A stretch of DNA of 64,000 nt from an uncultured Candidatus Saccharibacteria bacterium. GTDB taxonomy: Bacteria > Patescibacteriota > Saccharimonadia > Saccharimonadales > Saccharimonadaceae. The stretch lies in assembly GCA_938036625.1 (NCBI GenBank), contig CALHQH010000046.1, positions 1-64,000 of the forward strand. The letters run 5' to 3'. Made by a program: the position numbers and the translations under genes. This document shows, one piece after another, positions 1 to 8,438 of the stretch; the first letter of the stretch is position 1; each line of letters begins with the position of its first letter. The notes under the pieces are model-generated. The model had not been told where the DNA came from and ran no database searches. It worked only from the letters and a program-made list of their open reading frames with translations.

Positions 1-833
1 AGCCAGCCACAACAAACGTGCACAAAAAAGCAAAATCAAAAATACTCAAACCCAAAAAATAGACGCGCTGCATAATGATCACATTTTTTATCACGCAGCG
101 ACAGTCTCATGCGTCATTTCGCCATCTGCATTTTTTGCAGCAGCGCGCCAAAACCAAGCACGTAGCTTCGCAACAACACAACAAAAAATTGTGTTCATTA
201 TTTTTAAAGTACTTATGTTTACTTTGATACGTTTTATATTATGCCCTATTGTCATAAGCGTTATTATATTGCTAAAGGTAAATGCGCATCTGTAACGGAA
301 ATTTGTTCATTTATGCTTATGGTTGCTGTGTTTATCCTGGGTGTAAGCATACGTGTGCGTGCTCCATGCCGCACGAAACGATCGTTGAGCATATCACATC
401 GTTGTTATGCTCACTATACCCTTCTAGCTATCGTGGTGTTGTTTGTACATCACGATAGCTACACCTTTATGTTGTGCACATATCATCGTTTTGCCTCATC
501 GCTGTTTTTCCTACTACGCTCATTCTTCGAACGTTCGCCCGGTATTCTCTGTTTCGATTCTGTCTTTTTTACAATACCTTGTATATTTTGGCATTACCCT
601 CGTCACAGAAAGCTTTGTTGCATTCTATACAATAATAGCTTAATCCTATCGAGCTTGACAGCGAACCTTATGTGCTATTTATTACAACATCATTTACGTC
701 CTCTTTCTTCCCCTATTACTCAGCAAAAACACAGAGTGTCTGCAAGCTCACGCTCAAAATTGGCCAAAAATCGTTGCTACTCTACGTTGTTTTTATCACA
801 TCTCTAGGATGCTCCAGCCTGAGCATCACACGG
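1..833. other. AT-rich, G-poor stretch without a convincing gene
   Basis: I see no supported gene here. A plus-strand open frame at 241-807 has no Shine-Dalgarno sequence, is rich in Cys, His and Ser and resembles no family; it looks like chance opening in a G-poor strand. The stretch contains a strong hairpin (425-461) and short palindromes such as CTGCA-T5-TGCAG near 125-139. Its base composition matches the long gene-free stretch at 2.76-5.59 kb, so both may be the same kind of sequence interrupted by the rpsF-efp operon. Confidence 0.6.
425..461. repeat. 14-bp inverted repeat (hairpin)
   Basis: Bases 425-438 pair with 448-461 over 14 positions with a single G-T pair, leaving a 9-base loop. 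Neither side is followed by a clear T-run, so it is not an obvious terminator. It may be a structured transcript or a protein-binding palindrome. Confidence 0.6.
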
Positions 834-866
834 CACAAAAAATACACCGCTTTTTGCGGTGTATTT
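834..866 (-). terminator. Rho-independent terminator after efp
   Basis: Arms 841-850 and 856-865 form a perfect 10-bp stem (GCGGTGTATT) around a 5-base loop. Read on the minus strand it is followed by six T, so it ends the rpsF-ssb-rpsR-efp transcript. Confidence 0.85.
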
Positions 867-947
867 GTGCTATCCCTACGTGCCCCTACTAATTCTCACT
901 TTTGCGCGTCAACACGACGAGAGCGGCTCTCACGAGCTCTCAGGGCA

Positions 948-1508
948 CTATTTCTTGCGCTCGCGGTACTCTCCGCTTGCTGTATCGACAGAAATAACGT
1001 CGCCCGTCTTAATGAAGGCTGGCACCTTCACGACAAGGCCCGTCTCCAGCGTCGCATCTTTGAGCACACTGCTGGTTGTGTCACCTTTTACAACATCTTC
1101 GGTGTAGGTGACTTGAAGGTAGAGATTCTTGGGTAGCTCGACATTGATCACTTTACTATCGAAGAACTGCAAGCTTAGTGTATCCCCCTCCTTCAGGTAG
1201 TCCTTGGCGCTGTCGACAAGGTCTGCAGCAAGCTCAAACTGCTCAAAGCTAGTTGGTTCCATAAAATAGAACGTATCACCATCATTATAGAGGTACTGCA
1301 CGCTCTGCGTCGATACCTCAGCGGGCTCAATCTTGTCTTGCCCCTTGAAGGTCTTGGGCAGCACGCTCCCATCGATCAAGTTCTTCAGCCGCACATTGAC
1401 AATTGAGCCACCCCGGCCCATCACCTTCTGATTATAGTCCACAACCCGATACGGCTTGCCATCGAGCTGCACAATCACGCCTTTTTTGAGGTCAGTTGGT
1501 TGGTACAT
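948..1508 (-). CDS. efp: Elongation factor P
   Basis: EF-P rescues ribosomes stalled at polyproline by entering between the P and E sites and contacting the P-site tRNA. The 186-residue length and the three-domain layout (KOW-like N-terminal domain, then two OB folds) are normal. The ATG at 1508 is preferred over an in-frame GTG three bases upstream because AGGAG lies seven bases before it. At the tip of domain I the family motif PGKG is MGRG, so the residue that is modified (E. coli K34) is Arg, at about residue 32. Arg at this place is rhamnosylated by EarP in some bacteria, but no EarP is present in this window. Several proteins encoded here are proline-rich, so EF-P should matter. It is last in a four-gene run ending at a strong terminator. 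Confidence 0.97.
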   Translation of the reverse strand: MYQPTDLKKGVIVQLDGKPYRVVDYNQKVMGRGGSIVNVRLKNLIDGSVLPKTFKGQDKIEPAEVSTQSVQYLYNDGDTFYFMEPTSFEQFELAADLVDSAKDYLKEGDTLSLQFFDSKVINVELPKNLYLQVTYTEDVVKGDTTSSVLKDATLETGLVVKVPAFIKTGDVISVDTASGEYRERKK

Positions 1509-1590
1509 CACCTATCTCCTGTTTAGTAGTTGCTGCTTCGTTCGAAACATCCGCCAGCGCAGTCACAGAGGTACTGCGCTGAAAAAGTTC

Positions 1591-1791
1591 CTAACCTTGC
1601 GCCACAAATGGCAGCAACGCCAAGTGACGAGCCCGCTTCACCGCTACGGCGAGCTGTCGCTGTTGTTTATCCGACAACCCTGTGCGGCTGCGTGGCTCAA
1701 TCTGCCCATAAATATTGATGAACTTTTGCAATGTCTTTGCATCTTTGTAGTCAAAATAGACCGGTGTGTCCTTGCGCATGCGCTTGGCCAT
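1591..1791 (-). CDS. rpsR: 30S ribosomal protein S18
   Basis: S18 binds S6 on the platform of the small subunit. The 66-residue protein has the family core with the [12 protein letters not shown] and RTGLS motifs, and a basic [10 protein letters not shown] end. It lies between ssb (24 bases upstream) and efp, in the common bacterial order rpsF-ssb-rpsR. The rplI gene that often follows is absent; efp takes its place. Confidence 0.97.
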   Translation of the reverse strand: MAKRMRKDTPVYFDYKDAKTLQKFINIYGQIEPRSRTGLSDKQQRQLAVAVKRARHLALLPFVAQG

Positions 1792-1815
1792 TATTTGTTC
1801 TCCTTTAGTGTGTTG

Positions 1816-2265
1816 TTAAAATGGTATTTCTGATAGGTCAATTGGCTTGTCGTCAATGTCTTCGATGACAACATCCTGGCTGCTACCACTGTTATTTGGC
1901 GCTGCCGCTGGTGTTGTACTTCCGTCAGCACGTCCACCACCAACGAAGGTGAAGTCCTCTACTGTCACTTCTACAACAGAGCGCTTGTTGCCGTCTTTAT
2001 CGTCGTAGCTGCGCTGGTCGAGACGACCACTGACGAGCAGCGGGCTGCCCTTCTTCACATATTGCGCAATGGTTTCGCCAGTCCGCCCCCAGGCTACACA
2101 GTTAATGAAGCTGGTTTGGTCTTGGTTTTGGCCATTTTGGTTGCGCCATGTGCGAGTGACCGCTAGTGTAAAATTCGCAACGTTCTGCCCACTTGCTGTG
2201 GTGCGCACCTCTATATCGCGCGTCAAATTGCCCATCAAAATAACTTTGCTAAATCCTCGAGCCAT
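1816..2265 (-). CDS. ssb: Single-stranded DNA-binding protein
   Basis: SSB coats single-stranded DNA during replication, repair and recombination. The 149-residue protein has an N-terminal OB fold (residues about 1-105, with the NLTRDIEVR and FINCVAWG motifs). A short flexible linker follows, then an acidic tail ending in DLSEIPF, the tip that recruits partner proteins. It sits between rpsF and rpsR, the usual place for the main cellular SSB. Confidence 0.97.
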   Translation of the reverse strand: MARGFSKVILMGNLTRDIEVRTTASGQNVANFTLAVTRTWRNQNGQNQDQTSFINCVAWGRTGETIAQYVKKGSPLLVSGRLDQRSYDDKDGNKRSVVEVTVEDFTFVGGGRADGSTTPAAAPNNSGSSQDVVIEDIDDKPIDLSEIPF

Positions 2266-2313
2266 ACATCCTCCTCGATTCTTTACTGTGGTTATGAGTT
2301 TTTGTGGTAATTT

Positions 2314-2658
2314 TTACTCTTCTGTCTGGCGGCTAGCTTCACGTGCTTTGGCCTCTGCCATCAGCTTGCGGCCCTTCTCGTCTACTTTGACGAGCAAGTA
2401 GCGGATCACATCATCAGAAATATTCAGCGCATTGCTGATCTTCAGCGGTGCATCGGCAGGCAGCGCCACCTCAAAGTAGACATACACCGCAAAGTCTTCC
2501 TTCTTAATAGTATACTGCAGCTTTTTCTTGCCCCAGTTGTCTTCGCTGGTAATAGAGCCACCAGCGCCGAGCACTAGCTCACGCACCTTAGCAAGCGGTG
2601 CTTCAAGGTTCGATTCTAGATCTGGCCGAATCAAAACCGTTAGTTCATATTGTTTCAT
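2314..2658 (-). CDS. rpsF: 30S ribosomal protein S6
   Basis: S6 partners S18 on the small subunit. The 114-residue protein starts MKQYELTVL, the standard S6 beginning, and carries the paired beta-alpha-beta ferredoxin-like fold, with YTIKKEDFAVYVYF in the middle. The start at 2658 is chosen because a near-perfect AAAGGAGG (2667-2674) precedes it at ideal spacing; the frame is open a few codons further up but without support. First gene of the rpsF-ssb-rpsR-efp run. Confidence 0.96.
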   Translation of the reverse strand: MKQYELTVLIRPDLESNLEAPLAKVRELVLGAGGSITSEDNWGKKKLQYTIKKEDFAVYVYFEVALPADAPLKISNALNISDDVIRYLLVKVDEKGRKLMAEAKAREASRQTEE

Positions 2659-2722
2659 ATGCAAACCTCCTTTGGGATCCATATGGATGTTTATCCGGAC
2701 GATAAACTTAGGTTAATAACGC

Positions 2723-2751
2723 ATTATATTATACGCGAGACAGCCCGCAAA
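2723..2751 (-). promoter_or_regulatory. rpsF operon promoter
   Basis: On the minus strand TTTGCG (2746-2751) is separated by 17 bases from TATAAT (2723-2728); a second TATAAT overlaps at 2728-2733. This predicts an untranslated leader of roughly 60 bases carrying the strong rpsF ribosome-binding site. Confidence 0.6.
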
Positions 2752-2759
2752 GTCTAGCG

Positions 2760-5590
2760 AGGTACAGGGGTGTGGAGGTGTTGTACTTTTTAGTTTTTTC
2801 ATTTTTTGTATTTATCTTGGCTCTACTCCACGCACACAGCTATTTATATTATTAGGTGCACACCCGCGCTTCTCTCCCCACACGCTCACCCATCCTGCCA
2901 TAAGCCAGCTAGCAGTGCGGTATAATCATATACTTCTCTCAGATTTTCAAAAACGATAATTATAATATAGTGCTACAATTCACTTGCTTCGCCCCATCAC
3001 TATACTTAATGTATTATGCCCATATACTATTATGTATAAGCACACGAGAGCACCTTTTGAACTCTATCGAATTTAGAAAACATTATTTATCACATGTCAA
3101 AATGTGAAAAAATGAACCACCCTTACTTGTCGTGTATATATTACTTTGTCTTTCGCTTTTTAGCTTTTTTGATGCTGCGATGTAACTGTAAAAAATATTG
3201 AGCCAGTTTTCGCTTGTGCTTATTTTGCTATTGCTTCTGCCTAAAGCGAAGTATCGTTTTGCTGTCTCCATGCGCATTTTTGTCAGAGCCACCTATGGCG
3301 CTCCATGGCTCTATCGTCCCCATCTCATTTTTGCACATTGCTTGCATAGAGCCAGCTGCCCTACCCTCATACATCGCACATTTGCACCAGCATTTTGCTA
3401 TCTATTTTTATATCATAAAACAACATATGGCGCGAAATGTGAAAATTTTGAAAGCTCCATTTGTGCCACCCACGACGCATTATTATTTTTTATACAAGTC
3501 ATACATCGCACCCCACTAGATCGTGTAGATTTAATAACCATGAACATTATATGATGCTTGTGTTTATCTCATATTTACTCACACTCAATACACAATTAGC
3601 CACCTACGCTCAAAAATACGAAAATATCACCATACTAACCCACCCACTAGATCATACCCACCACGCTCCATCTATTTTCTTACTTCGCCCTAGACAATCA
3701 AGCTAGCTCTATACACCTTATGCTTTTCTATACTAATTATGCCTATCTCACCATCAACTATCCTTTGCTTGCATTATGCAACTGATAATGAAAATTTGCT
3801 ACGCTATCGTATTCGCATGAAGCAGACGCGAATCCAGCTGTCACCACTTCCTCACAAATCACTCTCTTAGTCACAAAGTTACTTGCACTTACCGCATTTT
3901 TTGACTCACCAATATTTCCTATTTCTAACCCCCATCACACCCATCTGCTTGGTTATGCAAATTTTACTACCAAGCCTATCGTTGAATGTTTTTCTACTAT
4001 TTTCACACGCTCATTTCACTTCAACCACATACCATCATGTCTCGTGATGCAGAAAATTTTCGTCACGTATTCCATCGTTGCATCATGTCATGGCAAAAAA
4101 TACCATTTTTGGTTACGACCAATAGACTGTCGCAATACATAGTTCGCATGTCATGCGCACTTCACCAAAATCATCATTTTCTTTTGGCACGCACGAACCA
4201 TCACTACTTCTTGGCACTATATTTTTGCACCACTTTGCCAGACTAAGTCTCATTATTCTCAAATTTTTATTATGAACATCATTATATTCCGTTCATGAGC
4301 TTTAGCGAGAAAACCGTATACCTAATTCGCTTCTTGCATCACATTCAAGCCTCTTATGTTATCAGACGCCACACAGATTTTAGCCAAAACAAGACAGCTT
4401 ATTTGCTCAAGTAAGCTTACTTCCCAATTCATCTCACCACCTCACATTCATTTTTTGCACATTTCTATAATCGCAATGTGAAAATTTTGCACTCCTACAG
4501 TACGCATTTCATTTTTCATCACATATATTGTTGATTGCCTCTCCGTCCTTCTATCTAGCTGTAATAATTTTGCATGCTCTCTCATGAATCTGCACGCAAA
4601 TGTACATATCGGCACCATGCTAATTTTATATTTGCCATCAAACAATTTATTTTGTATCATTCATCACTCGCATGGTAGCAAAAATATTTTGCACGCGCAT
4701 TATGTTGCAAAGTTGCGAACGTTTTTGCTAGACATCACTAATTTTTTATCAATAACAAATAGTATATCAGTGTTTTTTATTACAGCGTCGCAACGCGTCA
4801 TTATTTTTTGTCACGTATGTAGTATCCGCTTGCTACTCTAGTCGTTGAAAAATCATTTTTTGCAATAGTACACTTCTATCACTCTTTCTGTATGCAAAAA
4901 TATCGCAGCATATACACCACACACCATTTAGAACGGACAAAAAATAATATTTTACTGCAGGATAGTTATTAATGATGCAACGTTCACTCATATTTTTGTA
5001 AATCATTTTGCAAAAGCGTCTCAGTTACTACAAAAAATACTCGTCGCTCTGCATTATACTTTGCCGTTTTCTCATCTTTGACTTTTTGTATTTCAATTCA
5101 TACCGCACTTGTCGCTTATTCGTTTCGCGCCCGCTCAATTTCTCATCAATATAGCGGCAATAAATCACATGAACGAATTCTTATATTATTCATACTCTCT
5201 CACTGCCCCCTTGCTTGTGTTATATGTAGCATCATATACAAAAAAGATATATTCGATAAAGCAATAGACTCACTTTGCACACAAAATGCTCATCACCATG
5301 CCCTATGCATAGTACATTAGCGCACCTATACCCGCTTAATTTACCATTTACTACTCTGAATATATTTTTATTATATTCAGACATTCCCTTGCTCATTTTC
5401 GAGCAATGTATAATGCACAAAGAGAATCCATATGGCACACAAATGCCCCCTATAGCCTAAAAACTACATTATTTTCTTACCACAACGCGCACATTACACC
5501 AACCAATACACGCGATCCTTAAAAATTCAATGGCATAGCACGTGCCCTTGTTTATTCTTTGCAATCACCATAGATTTTTTGCACAGAAAA
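2760..5590. other. 2.8-kb gene-free region, AT-rich and strongly G-depleted on the plus strand
   Basis: No supported gene lies here. Open frames of 66-118 codons exist on both strands (for example 3198-3554 and 3986-4246), but they lack ribosome-binding sites, overlap one another, and read as Cys/His/Phe-rich strings without motifs. The plus strand is poor in G: 3601-3660 holds 22 C and 3 G. TTTGCA recurs on the plus strand (about 12 copies, often as ATTTTTTGCAC, e.g. near 4452, 4856 and 5576). I found no tRNA-like fold, no DnaA-box cluster and no CRISPR repeat. In a window otherwise densely coded this is the largest unexplained stretch. Confidence 0.6.
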
Positions 5591-5591
5591 A

Positions 5592-5610
5592 CCAGTGCTC
5601 ATCACACTGG
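5592..5610 (-). terminator. Terminator after the 5635-6372 gene
   Basis: CCAGTG / CACTGG arms with a 7-base loop, followed on the minus strand by TTTTTC. Confidence 0.75.
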
Positions 5611-5634
5611 CTTTCTCTCGTCTATAACTAGCCT

Positions 5635-6372
5635 TTATGCAGCGAGTGAGAAGTCTCCTTGAACCAAACCAAGCTCATCACCATACTCAAGCCGTTGCGA
5701 CTCTGTAGTCGGAACCAGCACAATACCACTTGCAGTGCTCAGCTCGCCATCAAGCACATCACCTTGATCTGTGATCATCTGCGGGCCTTCGCCTGGCTCA
5801 CCCTGAATAATGCCATACACAACAGGGGCACTATCGACCATCTCTTGGTCTGGGCGCTTCCCAACATAAAACCCAATCAATGAGCCGATTACCCCTTCTT
5901 CCGCTCCACCATCTTCGCCTAAAGAAATCGCCGCTTCTTGGTGGGATAGCGACGACTCAATTGCGGAATACAGCGATGATACATCGCCTTGAGTGTCCTT
6001 AGGGCTCTTAAAGCCGTCAACAATTAGCACGACATATGGGACATCATTGATCTCAATGACATCACCAATTGCCAAGCCAAGCTCATCGCGCAGCTCGGAT
6101 AATTTATTATGAATGGTATCGATATGCTGATCTGTCATCTCAGCCATCGACAACGCAAACAGCGGCCCAAGCTCGCGCTGCAGCCAGCCTCGAACCTCTT
6201 GGGCAGATGGCATCTCGAAAGCATTCGGCTTACCATACCGATCATCAAACTTTTTGCCTGTCGACACAAGTCCATCGTCTACTGTGTCGTATTTCGAATA
6301 TTTTGTTTCGCCCACTTTGTCGCTTCTAGCAAACGACTTTTCTCTTGTAATATTGTTGGTATACTCACTCAT
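5635..6372 (-). CDS. Hypothetical protein, 245 aa, acidic and soluble
   Basis: I do not recognise a family. The protein is acidic, has no signal peptide and no membrane segment. It has a polar N-terminal third with charged stretches, a possible helical part around residues 60-100, and a beta-rich middle containing the hydrophobic strand VPYVVLIVDGF. The C-terminal part repeatedly uses strands ending in LVQGD or MITDQGDV, suggesting an all-beta or SH3/OB-like end. It stands alone: a terminator follows directly, and about 600 bases without a gene separate it from rpsG. A GGAG sequence lies about 14 bases before the ATG, which is rather far. Length, codon use and termination signal support a real gene. 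Confidence 0.75.
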   Translation of the reverse strand: MSEYTNNITREKSFARSDKVGETKYSKYDTVDDGLVSTGKKFDDRYGKPNAFEMPSAQEVRGWLQRELGPLFALSMAEMTDQHIDTIHNKLSELRDELGLAIGDVIEINDVPYVVLIVDGFKSPKDTQGDVSSLYSAIESSLSHQEAAISLGEDGGAEEGVIGSLIGFYVGKRPDQEMVDSAPVVYGIIQGEPGEGPQMITDQGDVLDGELSTASGIVLVPTTESQRLEYGDELGLVQGDFSLAA

Positions 6373-6970
6373 AGTTTTTTATACTCCGCACTATGATTTT
6401 GGTTAACGGCATTGGCTCCTTTCTGCCGATTCCTCCCTGCTGCGTGCTTTGTGGCGCGTGGCAGCGTGGTAGTAAGTAATCGTATCATTTGCATTATAGC
6501 ATAAAAGCAGCGCCTGCAAAGCTATTTTTGGCTTTATTTTCGCATTATTTTCCCCATATGTACCCCTGTCGTACCAGTGGTGACTATTTGCACGATAATT
6601 ACATATTTTTCGCAAGCATTTTGGCCTTAATGACGCGTTTTTCTCCTTCACAAATAGCACCCTCACTGCCTGCTCCTGCTCTGTCACTGCATGTGTGTCG
6701 AGCAAATATCAGCTGGGATGATACTACCCCACTCCAGCGCTGAAATAACTCTTATGGTAATGAAGAGGTAGCTACTAGCGAAGCTGCCCAGTTCTAAGGC
6801 GCTGTATGCAGATTCTGTGTAGTTTTTGTCGATCTTATCCAAACCACTGCTTGGCGGTCTCTCATGCCTCTCCAAGGGCCACTCTACATGCCATAGCTAT
6901 CCCTGTTATGCCACCGCACCGCAACAAACCACCCATTATTACAGCCGCTCGCCATGCAGCCATAGCAAAA
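6373..6970. other. Intergenic, no gene seen
   Basis: About 600 bases between the rpsG terminator and the next gene. A minus-strand frame from a TTG near 6875 to 6684 lacks a ribosome-binding site. Composition is mixed. I see no tRNA or clear structured RNA. Confidence 0.5.
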
Positions 6971-6997
6971 CCGCCCAAGGCAATCTACCTCGGGCGG
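6971..6997 (-). terminator. Terminator after rpsG
   Basis: Arms 6971-6980 and 6988-6997 form a 10-bp GC-rich stem with one G-T pair and a 7-base loop, followed by TTTT on the minus strand. It ends the rpsL-rpsG unit before any fusA or tuf gene. Confidence 0.85.
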
Positions 6998-7020
6998 CTG
7001 TGTACACTGCGCTGCGGAAC

Positions 7021-7500
7021 TTAGCCGCGAGCAAAGTGGGCAAAGGCACGGTTGGCCTCGGCCATTTTGTGGGTGTCTTCCTTTTTCTTGAAGGCGACAC
7101 CAGTTTGGTTGCACGCATCAACGATCTCTGTTGCCAGGCGCTTGCTATATGGCATGCCACTCTTAGAGCGAGCCGCTTGCACCAGCCACATAAAGGCAAA
7201 GTGCTGCTGGCGATGACCCTGAATGGGGAATGGAATCTGGTAGTTGGCACCACCAACGCGGCGGCTCTTCACCTCAAAGCTAGGGCTGATGTTCTTGATG
7301 CAGGTCTCAAACACTTCCAGCGGATCCTCACTCTTGAGGCTGCGGGCAGCTTGCTCGAGCGCACTATAGACAGCCCGTTCAGCAACTTGCTTTTTGCCGT
7401 CTAGCATCGATTTGTTAATCAAGCGCTGCACCAGCACCGACTGGTACTTGCGGTCTGGCTTGATGGTGCGCTGGAGTTTTTTCGTGACTTTACGAGGCAT
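7021..7500 (-). CDS. rpsG: 30S ribosomal protein S7
   Basis: S7 nucleates assembly of the 30S head and lines the E site. The 159-residue protein shows the family hallmarks: basic N-terminus (MPRKVTKK), the LINKSMLDGKK helix, SRRVGGANYQIP, and HKMAEANRAFAHFA near the end. It starts two bases after rpsL stops; its AAGGAGG site lies inside the last codons of rpsL, indicating coupled translation. The classical str operon would continue with fusA and tuf; here a terminator follows instead. Confidence 0.97.
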   Translation of the reverse strand: MPRKVTKKLQRTIKPDRKYQSVLVQRLINKSMLDGKKQVAERAVYSALEQAARSLKSEDPLEVFETCIKNISPSFEVKSRRVGGANYQIPFPIQGHRQQHFAFMWLVQAARSKSGMPYSKRLATEIVDACNQTGVAFKKKEDTHKMAEANRAFAHFARG

Positions 7501-7502
7501 GG

Positions 7503-7916
7503 CTAGTTACCCTCCTTCTTGGCGCCGTACTTGCTGCGGCCTTGCTTACGCTTCGATACCCCTTGCAGGTCGAGCGCGCCACGGACGATGTGGTAGCGCA
7601 CACCTGGGAGGTCTGGCACACGGCCACCCCGGACGAGCACCACCGCGTGCTCCTGCAGGTTGTGGCCTTCGCCGCCAATGTATGCCCAGACTTCGTGGCC
7701 GTTGGTGAGACGGACACGAGCCACCTTGCGCATGGCGGAGTTTGGCTTCTTGGGGGTCTTGGTCGTTACCTTGACGCAGACACCACGCTTGAGCGGCGCA
7801 TTTTGGTCGTAGTAGCGCACCTTGAGTGCATTGTGGATGCGCCCCAGCGCTGGCGACTTCGACTTCCGAGCCGCCGTCTTGCGTGGCTTGCGCACCAATT
7901 GGTTAATGGTTGGCAT
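7503..7916 (-). CDS. rpsL: 30S ribosomal protein S12
   Basis: S12 shapes the decoding centre. The 137-residue protein carries the invariant [20 protein letters not shown] and [10 protein letters not shown] segments; the lysine in TPKKPNSA is the usual streptomycin-resistance position and is wild type. The ATG at 7916 ([10 protein letters not shown], the standard start) has AAGGAG six bases upstream; an upstream in-frame extension to 7958 has no support. First gene of the rpsL-rpsG unit behind a long leader. Confidence 0.97.
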   Translation of the reverse strand: MPTINQLVRKPRKTAARKSKSPALGRIHNALKVRYYDQNAPLKRGVCVKVTTKTPKKPNSAMRKVARVRLTNGHEVWAYIGGEGHNLQEHAVVLVRGGRVPDLPGVRYHIVRGALDLQGVSKRKQGRSKYGAKKEGN

Positions 7917-7997
7917 GCAATTCTCCTTATTGCTTATTGTTCGGCTTCTATCGCCCACCCCACTGTTGGATTAGTAGTGTGAGTATAGAGTACCTGC

Positions 7998-8018
7998 TAC
8001 TGGGCTCATAGCCCAGTA
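7998..8018. promoter_or_regulatory. Perfect 9-bp hairpin in the rpsL leader
   Basis: TACTGGGCT, loop CAT, AGCCCAGTA. With the promoter at 8127-8156 this hairpin falls about 80 bases before the rpsL start codon within a 5' leader of about 200 bases. It could belong to a leader structure for feedback control by S7 or S12; that role is inferred. Confidence 0.5.
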
Positions 8019-8126
8019 TCTGTGTGTACGATTATGGAGCAGCACCTCCGCCTCGTGTCTATACCTTCTCTGCCAGGCAGTGCGCTCACACCAGCGCCCC
8101 ACCCCGAAAAGAGGAAACTCGTGGGT

Positions 8127-8156
8127 ATTATAGCATGGCGCCGTGTGAGAAAGCAA
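8127..8156 (-). promoter_or_regulatory. rpsL-rpsG promoter
   Basis: TTGCTT (8151-8156) and TATAAT (8127-8132) on the minus strand, 18 bases apart. The implied 5' leader is about 200 bases, unusually long for this genome. Confidence 0.6.
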
Positions 8157-8249
8157 ATACGCCGCAGCGCAAAAATCCATACTTGTTCTTGGTACCACGC
8201 GATGAGGTGTAAAAAGTCTACTAGTCGTCATGTTTTAGTGCTGGGAGAT

Positions 8250-8321
8250 CAGTATTTGAGCAGTGTCGCCTCCTCTACGCGCCCGCTCTATTCTCTACCC
8301 CTCTTCCTGATCCAAATACTG
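8250..8321. repeat. 9-bp inverted repeat upstream of pheA
   Basis: CAGTATTTG (8250-8258) and its exact complement (8313-8321) are 54 bases apart, about 110 bases upstream of pheA. It could be a hairpin or two operator half-sites; no T-run follows. Confidence 0.4.
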
Positions 8322-8426
8322 AACATTCTCAAAATATATTCATAATCATCGCGATGTGGAGAAAACGCGAGGTGCGACATTATACCCTAGGTTAGATGGA
8401 TAACCCCTGTCATCCCCGCCTCATGC

Positions 8427-8432
8427 TATACT
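8427..8432 (+). promoter_or_regulatory. -10 box of pheA (leaderless start)
   Basis: TGCTATACT places TATACT exactly six bases before the ATG, so transcription should begin at or next to the start codon. There is no Shine-Dalgarno sequence. Confidence 0.6.
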
Positions 8433-8438
8433 AATTGC

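Noticed and set aside
241..807. 188-codon plus-strand open frame in the first AT-rich stretch
   Set aside because: No ribosome-binding site or leaderless-type -10 box. The composition is Cys/His/Ser-rich without domains, and a G-poor strand has few TGA/TAG stops by chance.
3198..3554. 118-codon frame and several others in the 2.8-kb gene-free region
   Set aside because: They overlap one another, lack start signals and carry no recognisable motif.
2760..5590. Possible replication origin
   Set aside because: The region is AT-rich and next to ribosomal genes, but I found no cluster of TTATCCACA-like DnaA boxes and no dnaA, dnaN or parB nearby.
6684..6875. 63-codon minus-strand frame upstream of the rpsG terminator
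   Set aside because: Only a TTG start and no ribosome-binding site; not distinguishable from chance.
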